Shown here piece by piece: positions 16,253 through 24,703 of a DNA stretch of 32,621 nucleotides. The position numbers and the translations under genes are program-made. Positions within the stretch are counted from its first letter, which is position 1. Each line of letters begins with the position of its first letter. The notes beneath the pieces were generated by a model. It saw nothing but the letters and a program-made list of their open reading frames with translations, ran no database searches and had not been told where the DNA came from. Source of the DNA: Parachlamydia sp. (GTDB lineage: Bacteria > Chlamydiota > Chlamydiia > Chlamydiales > Parachlamydiaceae); NCBI GenBank assembly GCA_021372155.1, contig JAJFUZ010000307.1, positions 1-32,621 on the forward strand, given 5' to 3'.

Positions 16253-17461
16253 TTAGGGCTTTTCCTTGCTGAATTTCTGATCAAAGGTCTTCAGCAGCTC
16301 TGGCACCTTAGCATCGGGCGTTTTGTCCAGATTGAGGATCTCTTCAATCAGTTCAAACAGCGCTTTGCGCGTATCGGCATAGCCATGCATGTGAATGCCG
16401 AAGGAGTGCTTTCCGAGCAAGGCTTCCACAGTCTGAACCACGACAGCCTTATGCACCGGATGTGTTTTGTAAAACTCCTCCAATTTAGGAGGCAATGTTT
16501 TGGAAACCGGCACGCTGGCAGTTTCTTCATGCAATTTCTGTTGAACCTCATCGCTTGCCAGATAATTGAGAAACGCGCGCACCCCCTCTTTCATCTTTTG
16601 CGTCTCATGGCTGTTCAGCACCCAGATCGACCCGCCGCCGAGAGGAAAGGCAAACTTCTGTCCATGCGTTAGATTAGGGATGGCACCATATCCGATTTGA
16701 AATTTTGCCTGACCCTGCAGCCTCTTAAAATGGGAAGATCCCTGCTCGAAAAAAGCCACCTTCTTTTCAAGAAAAGCATTGTGTGCATCCTCGTTCTTGC
16801 TGGTGAAAAACAATATCCGCTCGCGCACCTGCTGCCTGAGGCGCAGGAAATGATCTTTGAACCGGTTTAACTGAAACTGGCCATAGCCTTGGAAACCATT
16901 GTCAGGAACAATCAGGGGCAGATCGCATTGAGCCGCGGGCACTTCAAGAAGATAGGCCGCTGACCAGGCGCAGGTATAGCCATATGGCACTATCTTTTTC
17001 CCAACCAGCTCTCTGGAAACTTCTTCAAGCTCTTGCAGGGTGCTGGGAACATACTCAGGATGTTTTCCGATGGCGTTCAGGGCATCTCGATTGATATAAA
17101 GAATTCCGCAGGCTGGATTGAAAGGCAGGGAAACCACCCGACCAGACGCATCACCAAAGGTGCGTCGAACGATTTCAGCAATTTTGTTCAACTGCTCCTG
17201 GTGAAGAATATCGCAAATGGGGACAACTTTGCGCTCCCCTAAGGCGCCGATAAGGCTTGAGGTATACTCAGGCGCGAGGACAAGGGCTGGCTGCGCTGAC
17301 TCGGGCGTGTTCAAGGCCTCTACGACTGCTCGGTCATAGCCCCCGGCAATATTCTTCAATTCCACCTGAGATTCCTGATGCTGTTTATTCCACTCGCCCA
17401 CTGTTTGCTGGAGATAGTCGTAGACAGGACCTTGAAGAGAAAGCCAGAGATGGATGCTCAT
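16253..17461 (-). CDS. ABC-type sugar/glycerol-phosphate solute-binding protein without signal peptide
   Basis: About 402 residues resembling the UgpB/MalE-type (family 1) solute-binding fold. Matching parts are an N-terminal WLSLQGPVYDYLQQTVGEWNKQH, then LPFNPACGILYINRDAL, ALVLAPEYTSSL, KVAFFEQGSSHFKRL and FPLGGGSIWVL. I prefer the start at 17461 because GAGG lies 7 bp upstream; an ATG at 17473 has no such site. In both cases the normal signal peptide is absent and the mature domain begins at once. No ABC permease or ATPase gene is in the window. It may act in the cytoplasm, be exported by a non-Sec route, or be a repurposed binding fold. The upstream coiled-coil gene ends 26 bp before this start, so the two probably share a transcript. 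Confidence 0.75.
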   Translation of the reverse strand: MSIHLWLSLQGPVYDYLQQTVGEWNKQHQESQVELKNIAGGYDRAVVEALNTPESAQPALVLAPEYTSSLIGALGERKVVPICDILHQEQLNKIAEIVRRTFGDASGRVVSLPFNPACGILYINRDALNAIGKHPEYVPSTLQELEEVSRELVGKKIVPYGYTCAWSAAYLLEVPAAQCDLPLIVPDNGFQGYGQFQLNRFKDHFLRLRQQVRERILFFTSKNEDAHNAFLEKKVAFFEQGSSHFKRLQGQAKFQIGYGAIPNLTHGQKFAFPLGGGSIWVLNSHETQKMKEGVRAFLNYLASDEVQQKLHEETASVPVSKTLPPKLEEFYKTHPVHKAVVVQTVEALLGKHSFGIHMHGYADTRKALFELIEEILNLDKTPDAKVPELLKTFDQKFSKEKP

Positions 17462-17487
17462 CAGTAACCTCATGTTTGTTGATTTTC

Positions 17488-18120
17488 TTATTTTAATGGC
17501 AAATTGGAAAGCTGTCTAGCGCCAGCTCGGCTCGATCCACCGATGAGGGGGTCTTTTCCCGACTGCTCGTATAATTCAAAAGCATTTCCAAAGAGATTTA
17601 GGATTTTCTCCCCAAGGTCCTTCCGCTTTTGTTTTGCGACCTCCAGAGCCTGTGTTGAAGTTTCATTTTCCAATAGCCACTTTCCTGAAAGCATCGTAGA
17701 AGGCCCGATGTCGCAATTTAAAGCCTTCAATTCGTCAATATCCAACTTAAGCATCTGCTCTTTTGCATTTCGTTCTGCAATTTGATGCATCAAATTCCGA
17801 ATGGTTTCATCCAATTGGAGCTCTTGATTTCTCAATGAGATCGCTTCGCTCAGCGTGTCTTGCATCCGCTTCGTGGAGACCTGCTCTTTTAAGAGTCTTT
17901 CGCGCGCCAGATTCGCCGTTCGAAGAGCCTGGTCGTATCTATCCATTTGTACTACTTCAGGAAGATCTGTAAGGGCATTTATCCGATGTGTGAGAGCCTG
18001 AATTTTAAGATTGACCACTTCAAGCTGCAGTTGAAGACTGCTCTGTTTTTGATGGCATCCTGACTGCATCTCAATCAGCATTTCGAAGGCATCTGTCTGG
18101 GCTGCGGAGTTGATTGTCAT
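17488..18120 (-). CDS. Coiled-coil protein (210 aa), unknown
   Basis: Not recognised as a family. Residues about 25-135 are strongly predicted coiled coil by heptad pattern (LQLQLEVVNLKIQALTHRI; ELQLDETIRNLMHQIAERN). The C-terminus is short and basic. No signal peptide or TM segment is visible. The start ATG has a fair Shine-Dalgarno (GAGG, 6-bp spacing). Its neighbours are a solute-binding protein downstream and a 583-aa protein upstream, both in the same direction. A structural or chaperone-like partner of one of them is conceivable. Confidence 0.68.
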   Translation of the reverse strand: MTINSAAQTDAFEMLIEMQSGCHQKQSSLQLQLEVVNLKIQALTHRINALTDLPEVVQMDRYDQALRTANLARERLLKEQVSTKRMQDTLSEAISLRNQELQLDETIRNLMHQIAERNAKEQMLKLDIDELKALNCDIGPSTMLSGKWLLENETSTQALEVAKQKRKDLGEKILNLFGNAFELYEQSGKDPLIGGSSRAGARQLSNLPLK

Positions 18121-18190
18121 ACGAACCTCGGTTTTACAAGAAACAATAATAGCTCCTCGTTAATTTCAAATAAAGACATCCAGTATTGCA

Positions 18191-19942
18191 CTAAGATGTC
18201 ATTGTTTTTTTCATCTGGTCGAAGATCGCCCCCAAGAAACGATTGGCCGATTTGGGACTGATCGTCTTATCCTGCCGGCCGTGCGGATGGACGATCGTTG
18301 CCGTCCCTTGTTCCATGTGCAGGACATGGTGGCTTCCCTGCTGTTTTTCATCCTTCAGGACCTTTGTCAATGTATCGGGATGCAGTTTTAAAACATTTTG
18401 AGCCATCTTCATCATCTTACGAAATTTGATGCGTCCGTTGACTTTGAGGTTTTGAAAAGCCTCTTCCACCTTCTGATCAACAGTTTTTGGTGGAGGCTCT
18501 TTCTTAGCGACCTGTTGTGCCTTTTCCTGTTTCCTGGCTTTAGTTTTCCGTTCTTTTCTCGTTAGCCCAGCTCCTGGCGTTGTTCCCGTGATGACCTGCT
18601 GCGTACGAAGACGCTGCTGCTCCTGCACTTCGCGCGCATATTCAGTCTTAATCTCAGCTTCCAGTTCCTTAACCAGCTCTTCGGCGGGCTTTCCTTCGAT
18701 TTGTTCGATCTGCCTGAGCCACTCCGCGGCTTGTTTCTGCTCCTCAGGCCGCACAGGGATTTTGCTTCGGATAATTATCTCCTGGAGAAAACAGTAAGCA
18801 AATTCTTTACTCTCCATGCCTTGTTGAGGCAGTGGAATAAAGCAGAAATCACGGATCTCTTCTGATTTCTCGAACGCTGTCATCACATCTGCAATACTTG
18901 CCATCAGAATTTGGATTTTGACAACCGGCGCTTTGGTAGAGGCATACTGTTCTTCCAAAGTAAGCAACAAGGGAGTGGCTGTATCTTCTCCATAAAACCC
19001 CTTGACGCTGACGAGTGTCTGCCCCAACACCTTCATCATTTCAACAAGGAAACCGCTTTGCGTGATTACAGTCCCATGATCAACCAAAAAGACTTTGTAT
19101 TGCGGACCAAGCTTTGGCAGGGCACTCTCTCCATAAGTAACGTTCGTCACCTCAAATGTTTGAGGATTGCAGGCATAGGAAACAGGGACATATCCATTGC
19201 CATCCTGCAAAAAAGCAAGATAAGCTCGGGGTTGGACTTCGATGGCATCATAGGGATGCTTGCATTCAGCAGCTCCCTCTTTTTCTAAGAAGGCGTGCAG
19301 GAAATTGGCAAACCTTTGAAAAATAAGAAAGTGCGCATGAATCTTTTGCTGATAATGCTGTTTATAGGCGAGGCTGCTTGAACCAAAGGCAAACCCGGGA
19401 TCGACGCCGCATAAATCTTTAAGGATCTGGGGTCGTTCCTGTAATCCCGCATCCCTGTCACAAAGCAAACCAAATAGATGTGCCAGCATACCCAGATTGA
19501 AGGCAAACTGCTGACGGAGGTTGATATCATTTGCTGATATCTTGTGAGGCTCCATGTGATTATAAATGGGTTTGAGGCGCAGATAGAGTTTATACAGATC
19601 CTCCATCCTGCTGCCAAAAACTTCTCTTGCAAGATAAAAATCATCCAGACTCGACCAGTTCGTTGGCACAGGTTGCTTGAGCCAATCCTGCCAGAAGGCA
19701 TGGAATTCTTGAAACTCCTTCTCAGTAATGCTTGTGTTATATTCCTGCTTTTCAAAGGCCTTGGAGACCTGATGGGCAATCATCTGGCTCTGCAGGGAAG
19801 GACGAAGGGTTAATGCAGAATCTGCAGGTGGGGTTTCTGTCGCCATTTTGCCTGAATCTTCAATCACTTCTTTCTGCGACTGAACTGGCGGCACATAAAT
19901 GTTAGACTCGCGAGCATCATAGCGTCCAAGTGGGGCCATCAT
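18191..19942 (-). CDS. Unknown 583-aa protein with C-terminal HicA-like domain
   Basis: The first 430 residues are not recognised; they look folded and mixed alpha/beta, with QPRAYLAFLQDGNGYVPVSY and QYKVFLVDHGTVITQSG as distinctive pieces. A charged helical linker (about 410-500, many KER residues, including LTRKERKTKARKQEKAQQ) leads to a C-terminal module. There KVLKDEKQQGSHHVLHMEQG, then TATIVHPHG and SPKSANRFLGAIFDQM resemble the HicA fold (dsRBD-like), whose catalytic His lies in a GSH motif. Free HicA is an mRNA-cleaving toxin with a HicB partner; no HicB-like gene is nearby. This may be a retained RNA-binding or ribonuclease domain. The start has a weak Shine-Dalgarno; ATG 19939 is equally possible. 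Confidence 0.7.
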   Translation of the reverse strand: MMAPLGRYDARESNIYVPPVQSQKEVIEDSGKMATETPPADSALTLRPSLQSQMIAHQVSKAFEKQEYNTSITEKEFQEFHAFWQDWLKQPVPTNWSSLDDFYLAREVFGSRMEDLYKLYLRLKPIYNHMEPHKISANDINLRQQFAFNLGMLAHLFGLLCDRDAGLQERPQILKDLCGVDPGFAFGSSSLAYKQHYQQKIHAHFLIFQRFANFLHAFLEKEGAAECKHPYDAIEVQPRAYLAFLQDGNGYVPVSYACNPQTFEVTNVTYGESALPKLGPQYKVFLVDHGTVITQSGFLVEMMKVLGQTLVSVKGFYGEDTATPLLLTLEEQYASTKAPVVKIQILMASIADVMTAFEKSEEIRDFCFIPLPQQGMESKEFAYCFLQEIIIRSKIPVRPEEQKQAAEWLRQIEQIEGKPAEELVKELEAEIKTEYAREVQEQQRLRTQQVITGTTPGAGLTRKERKTKARKQEKAQQVAKKEPPPKTVDQKVEEAFQNLKVNGRIKFRKMMKMAQNVLKLHPDTLTKVLKDEKQQGSHHVLHMEQGTATIVHPHGRQDKTISPKSANRFLGAIFDQMKKTMTS

Positions 19943-20022
19943 CGATAAACATCCCGGTAATTGATTTACAAATCGAAATGAATGTTAATTCATTAATTTT
20001 TATTATTCAAGGCGAAATCACT

Positions 20023-20051
20023 TTCGCTTAAAACCTAAAATTTGGTATATT
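20023..20051 (+). promoter_or_regulatory. Candidate promoter for rimO
   Basis: TTCGCT (20023-20028) and TATATT (20046-20051) are 17 bp apart. The predicted start site lies about 20 nt before the rimO ATG, leaving the AAGGAG Shine-Dalgarno (20063-20068) inside the leader. A small hairpin (GCGAAA/TTTCGC, 20012-20027) overlaps the -35 box. Only the -10 is close to consensus. Confidence 0.4.
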
Positions 20052-20077
20052 TTTTCCTTAATAAGGAGTTATTGCCC

Positions 20078-21520
20078 ATGCTGCCGATTGTCCGCGAGGA
20101 AAAGAAAGCGCTGCCCCAACAGGCGCCAAAACGCAAGGTGAAAGATGAAGAGGGACGCATCCGCTTTGACCTGGATGGCAACAAGATCTACTTCATCAGC
20201 CTAGGCTGCCCCCGCAACCTGGTCGACAGCGAGGTGATGCTCGGCATCCTGCTGAAGGCGGGATACGAAGTGGCACCTGCGTTGGAAGAGGCCGACTATC
20301 TCGTCATCAACACCTGCGGCTTTTTAGAGGCTTCGCGCAATGAGTCGATGGGCGCGGTGGAAGAGGTCCTTCAGACACGCAAGGAAACAGCGAAACTGAT
20401 TGTCACGGGCTGCATGGTGCAAACCCACAGCCAGATCTTAAAGGATAAATTTCCCAACATCGATTATCTCCTGGGCTCGGGCGATGTGCAGGGCATTTTG
20501 AAAGCTGTGGAGTCAACCCAGCAGGGCGAAATGATCACCTCTGCCAGGAGTTACCTGGAAGCTGGAGAGGTGCCTAGACAACTCTCGACGCCGAAGCACT
20601 TTGCTTATCTCAAAATCGCGGAAGGTTGCCGCAAACGCTGCGCCTACTGCATTATTCCAGACATCAAGGGTCCTCTTAAGAGCAAAAGCCAGGAGCAGGT
20701 CCTCAAAGAATTTCATCTGCTGCTCGACCAGGGCGTCAAGGAGATCATCCTGATCGCGCAGGATCTGGGCGATTATGGCAAAGACCGTGGCGCAAAAAAA
20801 CTGAACGGGCTGATGGAATTGCTCCAGGCGATGCTCGACACGGACAAACAGTTCTGGCTGCGACTCCTTTATCTCTATCCGGATGAAATCACCGATGAGT
20901 TGATCGCGCTAGTCAAAAAAGACTCCAGGATCTGTCCTTATCTCGACATGCCCATCCAGCACATCAACAATCAGGTGCTGAAGGCGATGCGGCGGGCCAC
21001 ATCGCGCGAGCAGATCATCGACACCATCACCAAACTGAGAAAAGAAATGCCAGGTGTCATCATCCGCACCAGCCTCATTGTGGGCTTTCCAGGAGAGACT
21101 GAGGAGCAATTCGAGGAGCTCGCCCGCTTCATCCAGGACTATCCCTTGGACAACATCGGCATCTTTAAATTTTCGCGCGAGCCCGGCTCCCATGCACACG
21201 ATCTTCCTGACCAGATTCCAGAAGAGATCAAAGAGAAGCGTTACCACAAGCTCATGCAGATCCAGCAGCGCACGGTCAAAAAGAATCAGAAAAAGTGGAT
21301 CGGCAAGCGCCTGCCTGTCGTGGTCGAAGGCTACCACCCCGACTCCCAACTTTTGATGCGCGGGCGCTTCTATGGTCAGTGTCCCGATATCGATGGGATC
21401 GTGATTCTCAATGAAGGAACTGAAAAGGTCAAAGCCTTCGGGGAACAGGTTTTGGTCGAGATCACCGATTTTGTGGATTACGATCTGATTGGCAAAGTTG
21501 TAAAATTATCGAAAGCCTGA
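20078..21520 (+). CDS. rimO: Ribosomal protein S12 methylthiotransferase RimO
   Basis: 480 residues from ATG 20078, chosen because AAGGAG lies 9 bp upstream; a more distal TTG would place the ribosome site inside the coding region. The N-terminal UPF0004 domain carries three cysteines for one [4Fe-4S] cluster (SLGCPRNLVDSE, NTCGF, TGCMVQ). The radical SAM core has GCRKRCAYCIIP (CxxxCxxC). The TRAM domain closes the protein. Motifs GFPGETEEQF and FKFSREPGSHA are typical of RimO rather than MiaB. It adds a methylthio group to an aspartate of ribosomal protein S12. The N-terminal extension before the first cysteine is about 40 residues, longer than usual. The gene ends just before a large inverted repeat. 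Confidence 0.96.
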   Translation: MLPIVREEKKALPQQAPKRKVKDEEGRIRFDLDGNKIYFISLGCPRNLVDSEVMLGILLKAGYEVAPALEEADYLVINTCGFLEASRNESMGAVEEVLQTRKETAKLIVTGCMVQTHSQILKDKFPNIDYLLGSGDVQGILKAVESTQQGEMITSARSYLEAGEVPRQLSTPKHFAYLKIAEGCRKRCAYCIIPDIKGPLKSKSQEQVLKEFHLLLDQGVKEIILIAQDLGDYGKDRGAKKLNGLMELLQAMLDTDKQFWLRLLYLYPDEITDELIALVKKDSRICPYLDMPIQHINNQVLKAMRRATSREQIIDTITKLRKEMPGVIIRTSLIVGFPGETEEQFEELARFIQDYPLDNIGIFKFSREPGSHAHDLPDQIPEEIKEKRYHKLMQIQQRTVKKNQKKWIGKRLPVVVEGYHPDSQLLMRGRFYGQCPDIDGIVILNEGTEKVKAFGEQVLVEITDFVDYDLIGKVVKLSKA

Positions 21521-21528
21521 CACACTAG

Positions 21529-21694
21529 GAGCTGGGTGCAAAACTTGCTTTGGGGAACAAATTCGATGATTTGGCAAACGGTTCGCATACTTCGCAAGTT
21601 GACATACTTGACTAAAAGTAGGCAACTTGCAAAGGATGCGAATCCGATTGTCAAAGCGCGAATTTGCACCCAAATGGAGTTTTGCACCCAGCTC
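21529..21694. repeat. 166-bp near-palindromic element
   Basis: The outer 17 bp are perfect inverted copies (GAGCTGGGTGCAAAACT at 21529-21545 and its complement at 21678-21694). Pairing then continues with mismatches through (C)AAATTCG, TTCGCAT and GCAAGTTG, so about 72 bp of each arm match at roughly three-quarters of positions around a loop of about 20 bp. The element occupies nearly the whole rimO-to-21712 gap. It has no open frame and looks like a MITE or BIME-like repeat, or a large RNA hairpin. Confidence 0.85.
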
Positions 21695-21711
21695 AGTACT
21701 GGAGATAATTT

Positions 21712-21888
21712 ATGATCGCATGGATCCGCGCCTTTAGAGAGGCTGATCCCAAGACAAAATCCTTTGTTTTTAACTGGGTGATCTACGGAATAGCTATCCT
21801 GGTAACCACAATCTATTGCTACGCCCGGCTGGACTATGTCCGCACCGGCCAACCTCGAAAGGTAAATGCTCACGAAGAACATTCATGA
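21712..21888 (+). CDS. Small single-pass membrane protein (58 aa) upstream of lysS
   Basis: A short frame beginning MIAWIRAFREADPKTKSF with one hydrophobic segment (residues about 18-37, FVFNWVIYGIAILVTTIYCY) and a basic tail (RTGQPRKVNAHEEHS). GGAGA lies 7 bp before the ATG. Its stop overlaps the lysS start as ATGA, a translationally coupled pair, which supports it being real. Not recognised; it may be a small inner-membrane subunit of an unknown complex. Confidence 0.75.
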   Translation: MIAWIRAFREADPKTKSFVFNWVIYGIAILVTTIYCYARLDYVRTGQPRKVNAHEEHS

Positions 21889-23498
21889 AAACAGAAGAAC
21901 CCACTCTCATGTCCACACAACCCGATTATCAACAGCATGAAGATTTCCAACTGCGCAGCCAGAAGCTGGCCGAATTGCGCCAATTGGGCATCGAACCCTA
22001 TCCGCATAAATATGCCCCGACGCAAACTTCAGAAAAGCTCCATGCGCAATACGGGAATGCAAGCCCAGGCCACAGCGACGATGCCGCCGCTGGAACGACT
22101 CCCGCCGCTTCTATAGCCGGACGCCTCGTTCTCTTTCGCGCCATGGGCAAAAATGCCTTTGCGCATATCCAGGACGATACCGGCCGCCTCCAGGTGATGT
22201 TCAACCGCGACCTGACCCAGGTCGCAGGCTACACACCTCCCCAGACACAAGATGGCGATTCACTGACCCCGCTCAAGCTCATCGAAAAGAAGATCGACCT
22301 CGGCGATATCGTGGGGGTGGAAGGCTTCCTCTTCCATACCCAAAAGGGAGAGCTAACCCTTTTTGTGAAGTCTCTGACACTTCTTTGCAAAACGCTTCTT
22401 CCCCTTCCAGACAAGCATGCGGGCCTTGCCGACAAAGAGTTGCGCTACCGCAAGCGCTGGCTCGATCTGATATGCAACCCCGAAGTCGGCCAGACATTCC
22501 GCAAGCGCAGCCTGATCATGAGCGAAATCCGCCGCTATTTTGCCGAGTCGGAATTTATCGAAGTGGAAACGCCTGTGCTGCAGAGCAGTTACGGTGGAGC
22601 AGAGGCGCGCCCCTTCTTGACCAAGCTCAATGCGCTGGACCAGGAGATGTTCATGCGCATCTCCCTCGAAATCTCTTTGAAAAAACTCATCATCGGCGGC
22701 ATGAACCGCGTCTTTGAAATGGGCAAGGTCTTCCGCAATGAAGGGATCGACCGCAACCACAACCCCGAATTTACTCTGCTTGAAGCTTATGCAGCGTATT
22801 GGGATTACAACGACATGATGCACTTTGTGGAGCATCTCTACGAAAGGCTCGCACTCAAGCTCTACAACAGCACCAAGGTGCCTGCCCTCCATCCCGATAC
22901 AGGCGCAGAGATTGAGATCGACATGAAAGCCCCCTGGAAACGACTGACGATGAAGGGCAGCTTGAAAGAGCTCGCAGATATCGATGTCGATGCTTTAAGT
23001 GACCAGGAGATGCGCGACAAGCTGCAGAAAAGCGGCCACATCGACCTCAAGAAACTACAGCTTCTCTCCCGCGGCCTGATGATCGCCGCTCTGTTTGAGA
23101 TTTATGTCGAGCCCCACCTTATCCAGCCGCACCACATAACCGACCACCCCATCGAGACAACGCCCCTCTGCAAACCGCACCGTAATCCAAAAGACCGCGA
23201 ACATGGCCTCGTCGAACGCTTTGAGAGTTTCATCCTTCGTCAAGAAGTATGCAACGCCTATTCTGAACTCAACGACCCGCAGCTACAACGTAAACTGCTC
23301 GAGAGCCAAGCCAGCAGGCGCGACGCTGGCGATGAAGAGGCGAGCCCGCTCGACGAAGAGTTCATCGAGGCGATCTGTCAGGGCATGCCACCCACAGGTG
23401 GCGTAGGCCTCGGCATCGACCGCCTGATCATGATTCTGACGCAGGTGCATTCGATCCGCGACGTCCTCTATTTCCCGTGGATGAAGCCGCAGGAATAA
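21885..23498 (+). CDS. lysS: Lysyl-tRNA synthetase, class II
   Basis: 537 residues from ATG 21885 (ATGA overlap with the preceding small gene); ATG 21909 is a second candidate. The N-terminal OB-fold anticodon-binding domain is seen as AGRLVLFRAMGKNAFAHIQD, then GRLQVMFNRD. The catalytic domain has motif 1 (RSLIMSEIRRYFAESEFIEV, then ETPVLQ), motif 2 (FRNEGIDRNHNPEF) and motif 3 (GVGLGIDRLIMIL). The enzyme charges tRNA-Lys in the cytoplasm. Length is normal for bacterial LysS. Base composition fits the neighbouring housekeeping genes. Confidence 0.97.
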   Translation: MKTEEPTLMSTQPDYQQHEDFQLRSQKLAELRQLGIEPYPHKYAPTQTSEKLHAQYGNASPGHSDDAAAGTTPAASIAGRLVLFRAMGKNAFAHIQDDTGRLQVMFNRDLTQVAGYTPPQTQDGDSLTPLKLIEKKIDLGDIVGVEGFLFHTQKGELTLFVKSLTLLCKTLLPLPDKHAGLADKELRYRKRWLDLICNPEVGQTFRKRSLIMSEIRRYFAESEFIEVETPVLQSSYGGAEARPFLTKLNALDQEMFMRISLEISLKKLIIGGMNRVFEMGKVFRNEGIDRNHNPEFTLLEAYAAYWDYNDMMHFVEHLYERLALKLYNSTKVPALHPDTGAEIEIDMKAPWKRLTMKGSLKELADIDVDALSDQEMRDKLQKSGHIDLKKLQLLSRGLMIAALFEIYVEPHLIQPHHITDHPIETTPLCKPHRNPKDREHGLVERFESFILRQEVCNAYSELNDPQLQRKLLESQASRRDAGDEEASPLDEEFIEAICQGMPPTGGVGLGIDRLIMILTQVHSIRDVLYFPWMKPQE

Positions 23499-23588
23499 TA
23501 ACCAAGCAAGCGAGTAGTAAAGCAGGCATTTAATCTAGTTGAATATCAAATATTTAGATTAGTCATGCTTGTATGCACGAGTTTTTAA

Positions 23589-23643
23589 TTGTCATTAAAA
23601 AATATATTGCCTACTTTTGAGGGGTACCCCAACAAAGGAGGTG
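23589..23643 (+). promoter_or_regulatory. Candidate promoter, GGGGTACCCC palindrome and strong SD of the metallopeptidase gene
   Basis: TTGTCA (23589-23594) and TACTTT (23612-23617) are 17 bp apart. Immediately after them comes a perfect 10-bp palindrome GGGGTACCCC (23621-23630), at the predicted transcription start. The Shine-Dalgarno AAAGGAGGTG (23634-23643) is the strongest in the window. The palindrome's place suits an operator, but it is short. Confidence 0.4.
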
Positions 23644-23647
23644 GATC

Positions 23648-24643
23648 ATGCCTGGTATTATGGCCTTTGGCCAAACACATTCATACACAGTTCCCAATCT
23701 GGATACAGAATCTCTAGAGGTTCTGTCATCACCATCGATTCCTGTTAGCATATGTGTTGATCCTCAAATCACGATCTATTCCATGGTGGATGGAAGAGTG
23801 ATTTGCAGTGCAGAGGAGTGCAACGATCCTCAAGCTGAGCGGCTATATCATACTGCGGTCAAAACATATGATTTCTTTCGTGACCGATTCCAGTATTGCG
23901 GCATAGATGGGAACGGACTGATAGCCCCTATGCATTTATATTGGGATGAACAAAACGCAGCTTGGACTTGTTCCTTGGCTCTCTCTGGAAAGCAATGTTC
24001 CTGGCGTTTTAACCATGCCTTTGTGAGGGAGAAAATTGTACCACATGAATGGATGCATGGAATTCTTGATCATCTCTGGCCGCACTCACCATTTGGTGAG
24101 TCGGGCGCTTTGGATGAAGCGATTTCTAACATCAACGCAATTGCCTGTTATCGGTGGAATCATCGCAGAAGCATTCATAATATATCTACATGGAGGATTA
24201 GTACGGGTTCAGAAACGCTCTACGATCTTAGTGTGCGTCCCAGCATGCCTCTCATCAAACTACGCCCCGAAGAATCACCCTCGCAAGCAAATGATATGGG
24301 TTACGTGCATGGAAATAGCCTTATCATCAGCTATGCCTTTTATCGGGCTGTTCAGAATCTGTATGCAAAGACAGGCAACGAAGATTTCGCTTTCAATGGG
24401 CCTCTGGACGTCGTGTGGAATGTCATCCCTGAGCTGGATGACAATGAAAGCTTCGAAGGTTATGCAACGAAATCTGTAGAAATTGCTCTGAGGACAAATC
24501 GCATTGTTGCTGGAGCTTTGCATGAAGCATTTCATCATGTGGGAATCGTTCTACCGCCCCTCCCCCTGGAAGATAACCAACGAGCGCGCAGTCCTTTGAT
24601 GGCAGGGCGGCAGCGTTTGTTGAGGCCAGAGTTATATTACTGA
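23648..24643 (+). CDS. M4 (thermolysin)-family metallopeptidase without signal peptide
   Basis: 331 residues. The zinc site is visible as VPHEWMHGILDHL (His133, Glu134, His137) plus the third ligand Glu157 in GESGALDEAIS. The transition-state histidine is His221 in GYVHGNSLIISYAFY, matching thermolysin's His231 region. The short N-terminus has neither signal peptide nor the large pro-domain of secreted M4 enzymes; this recalls protealysin-type short forms. Many cysteines and the cytosolic look suggest either use inside the bacterium or delivery to the host by a dedicated secretion system (inference). A very strong Shine-Dalgarno precedes the start and a clear terminator follows, so it is a single-gene unit. 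Confidence 0.85.
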   Translation: MPGIMAFGQTHSYTVPNLDTESLEVLSSPSIPVSICVDPQITIYSMVDGRVICSAEECNDPQAERLYHTAVKTYDFFRDRFQYCGIDGNGLIAPMHLYWDEQNAAWTCSLALSGKQCSWRFNHAFVREKIVPHEWMHGILDHLWPHSPFGESGALDEAISNINAIACYRWNHRRSIHNISTWRISTGSETLYDLSVRPSMPLIKLRPEESPSQANDMGYVHGNSLIISYAFYRAVQNLYAKTGNEDFAFNGPLDVVWNVIPELDDNESFEGYATKSVEIALRTNRIVAGALHEAFHHVGIVLPPLPLEDNQRARSPLMAGRQRLLRPELYY

Positions 24644-24651
24644 GTAGTAGC

Positions 24652-24678
24652 CCCGGCCACTTGCATGGCCGGGTTTTT
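24652..24678 (+). terminator. Rho-independent terminator after the M4 peptidase gene
   Basis: The 8-bp stem CCCGGCCA / TGGCCGGG encloses the 6-nt loop CTTGCA and is followed by TTTTT. It lies 9 bp after the stop codon. Confidence 0.92.
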
Positions 24679-24703
24679 CTAAAAAACTACCATTTGGAGT
24701 AGC

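Noticed and set aside
20042-20077. Extended start of rimO at TTG 20042
   Set aside because: It would put the AAGGAG ribosome site inside the gene; ATG 20078 is well placed after it.
21816-21884. Extended start of lysS at TTG 21816
   Set aside because: The added residues overlap the small membrane gene and do not look like a LysS N-terminus; the ATGA overlap fits 21885.
23531-23561. AT-rich inverted repeat TAATCTA ... TAGATTA after lysS
   Set aside because: The pairing is interrupted by a 4-nt bulge, very AT-rich and not followed by a T-run, so I do not call a terminator.
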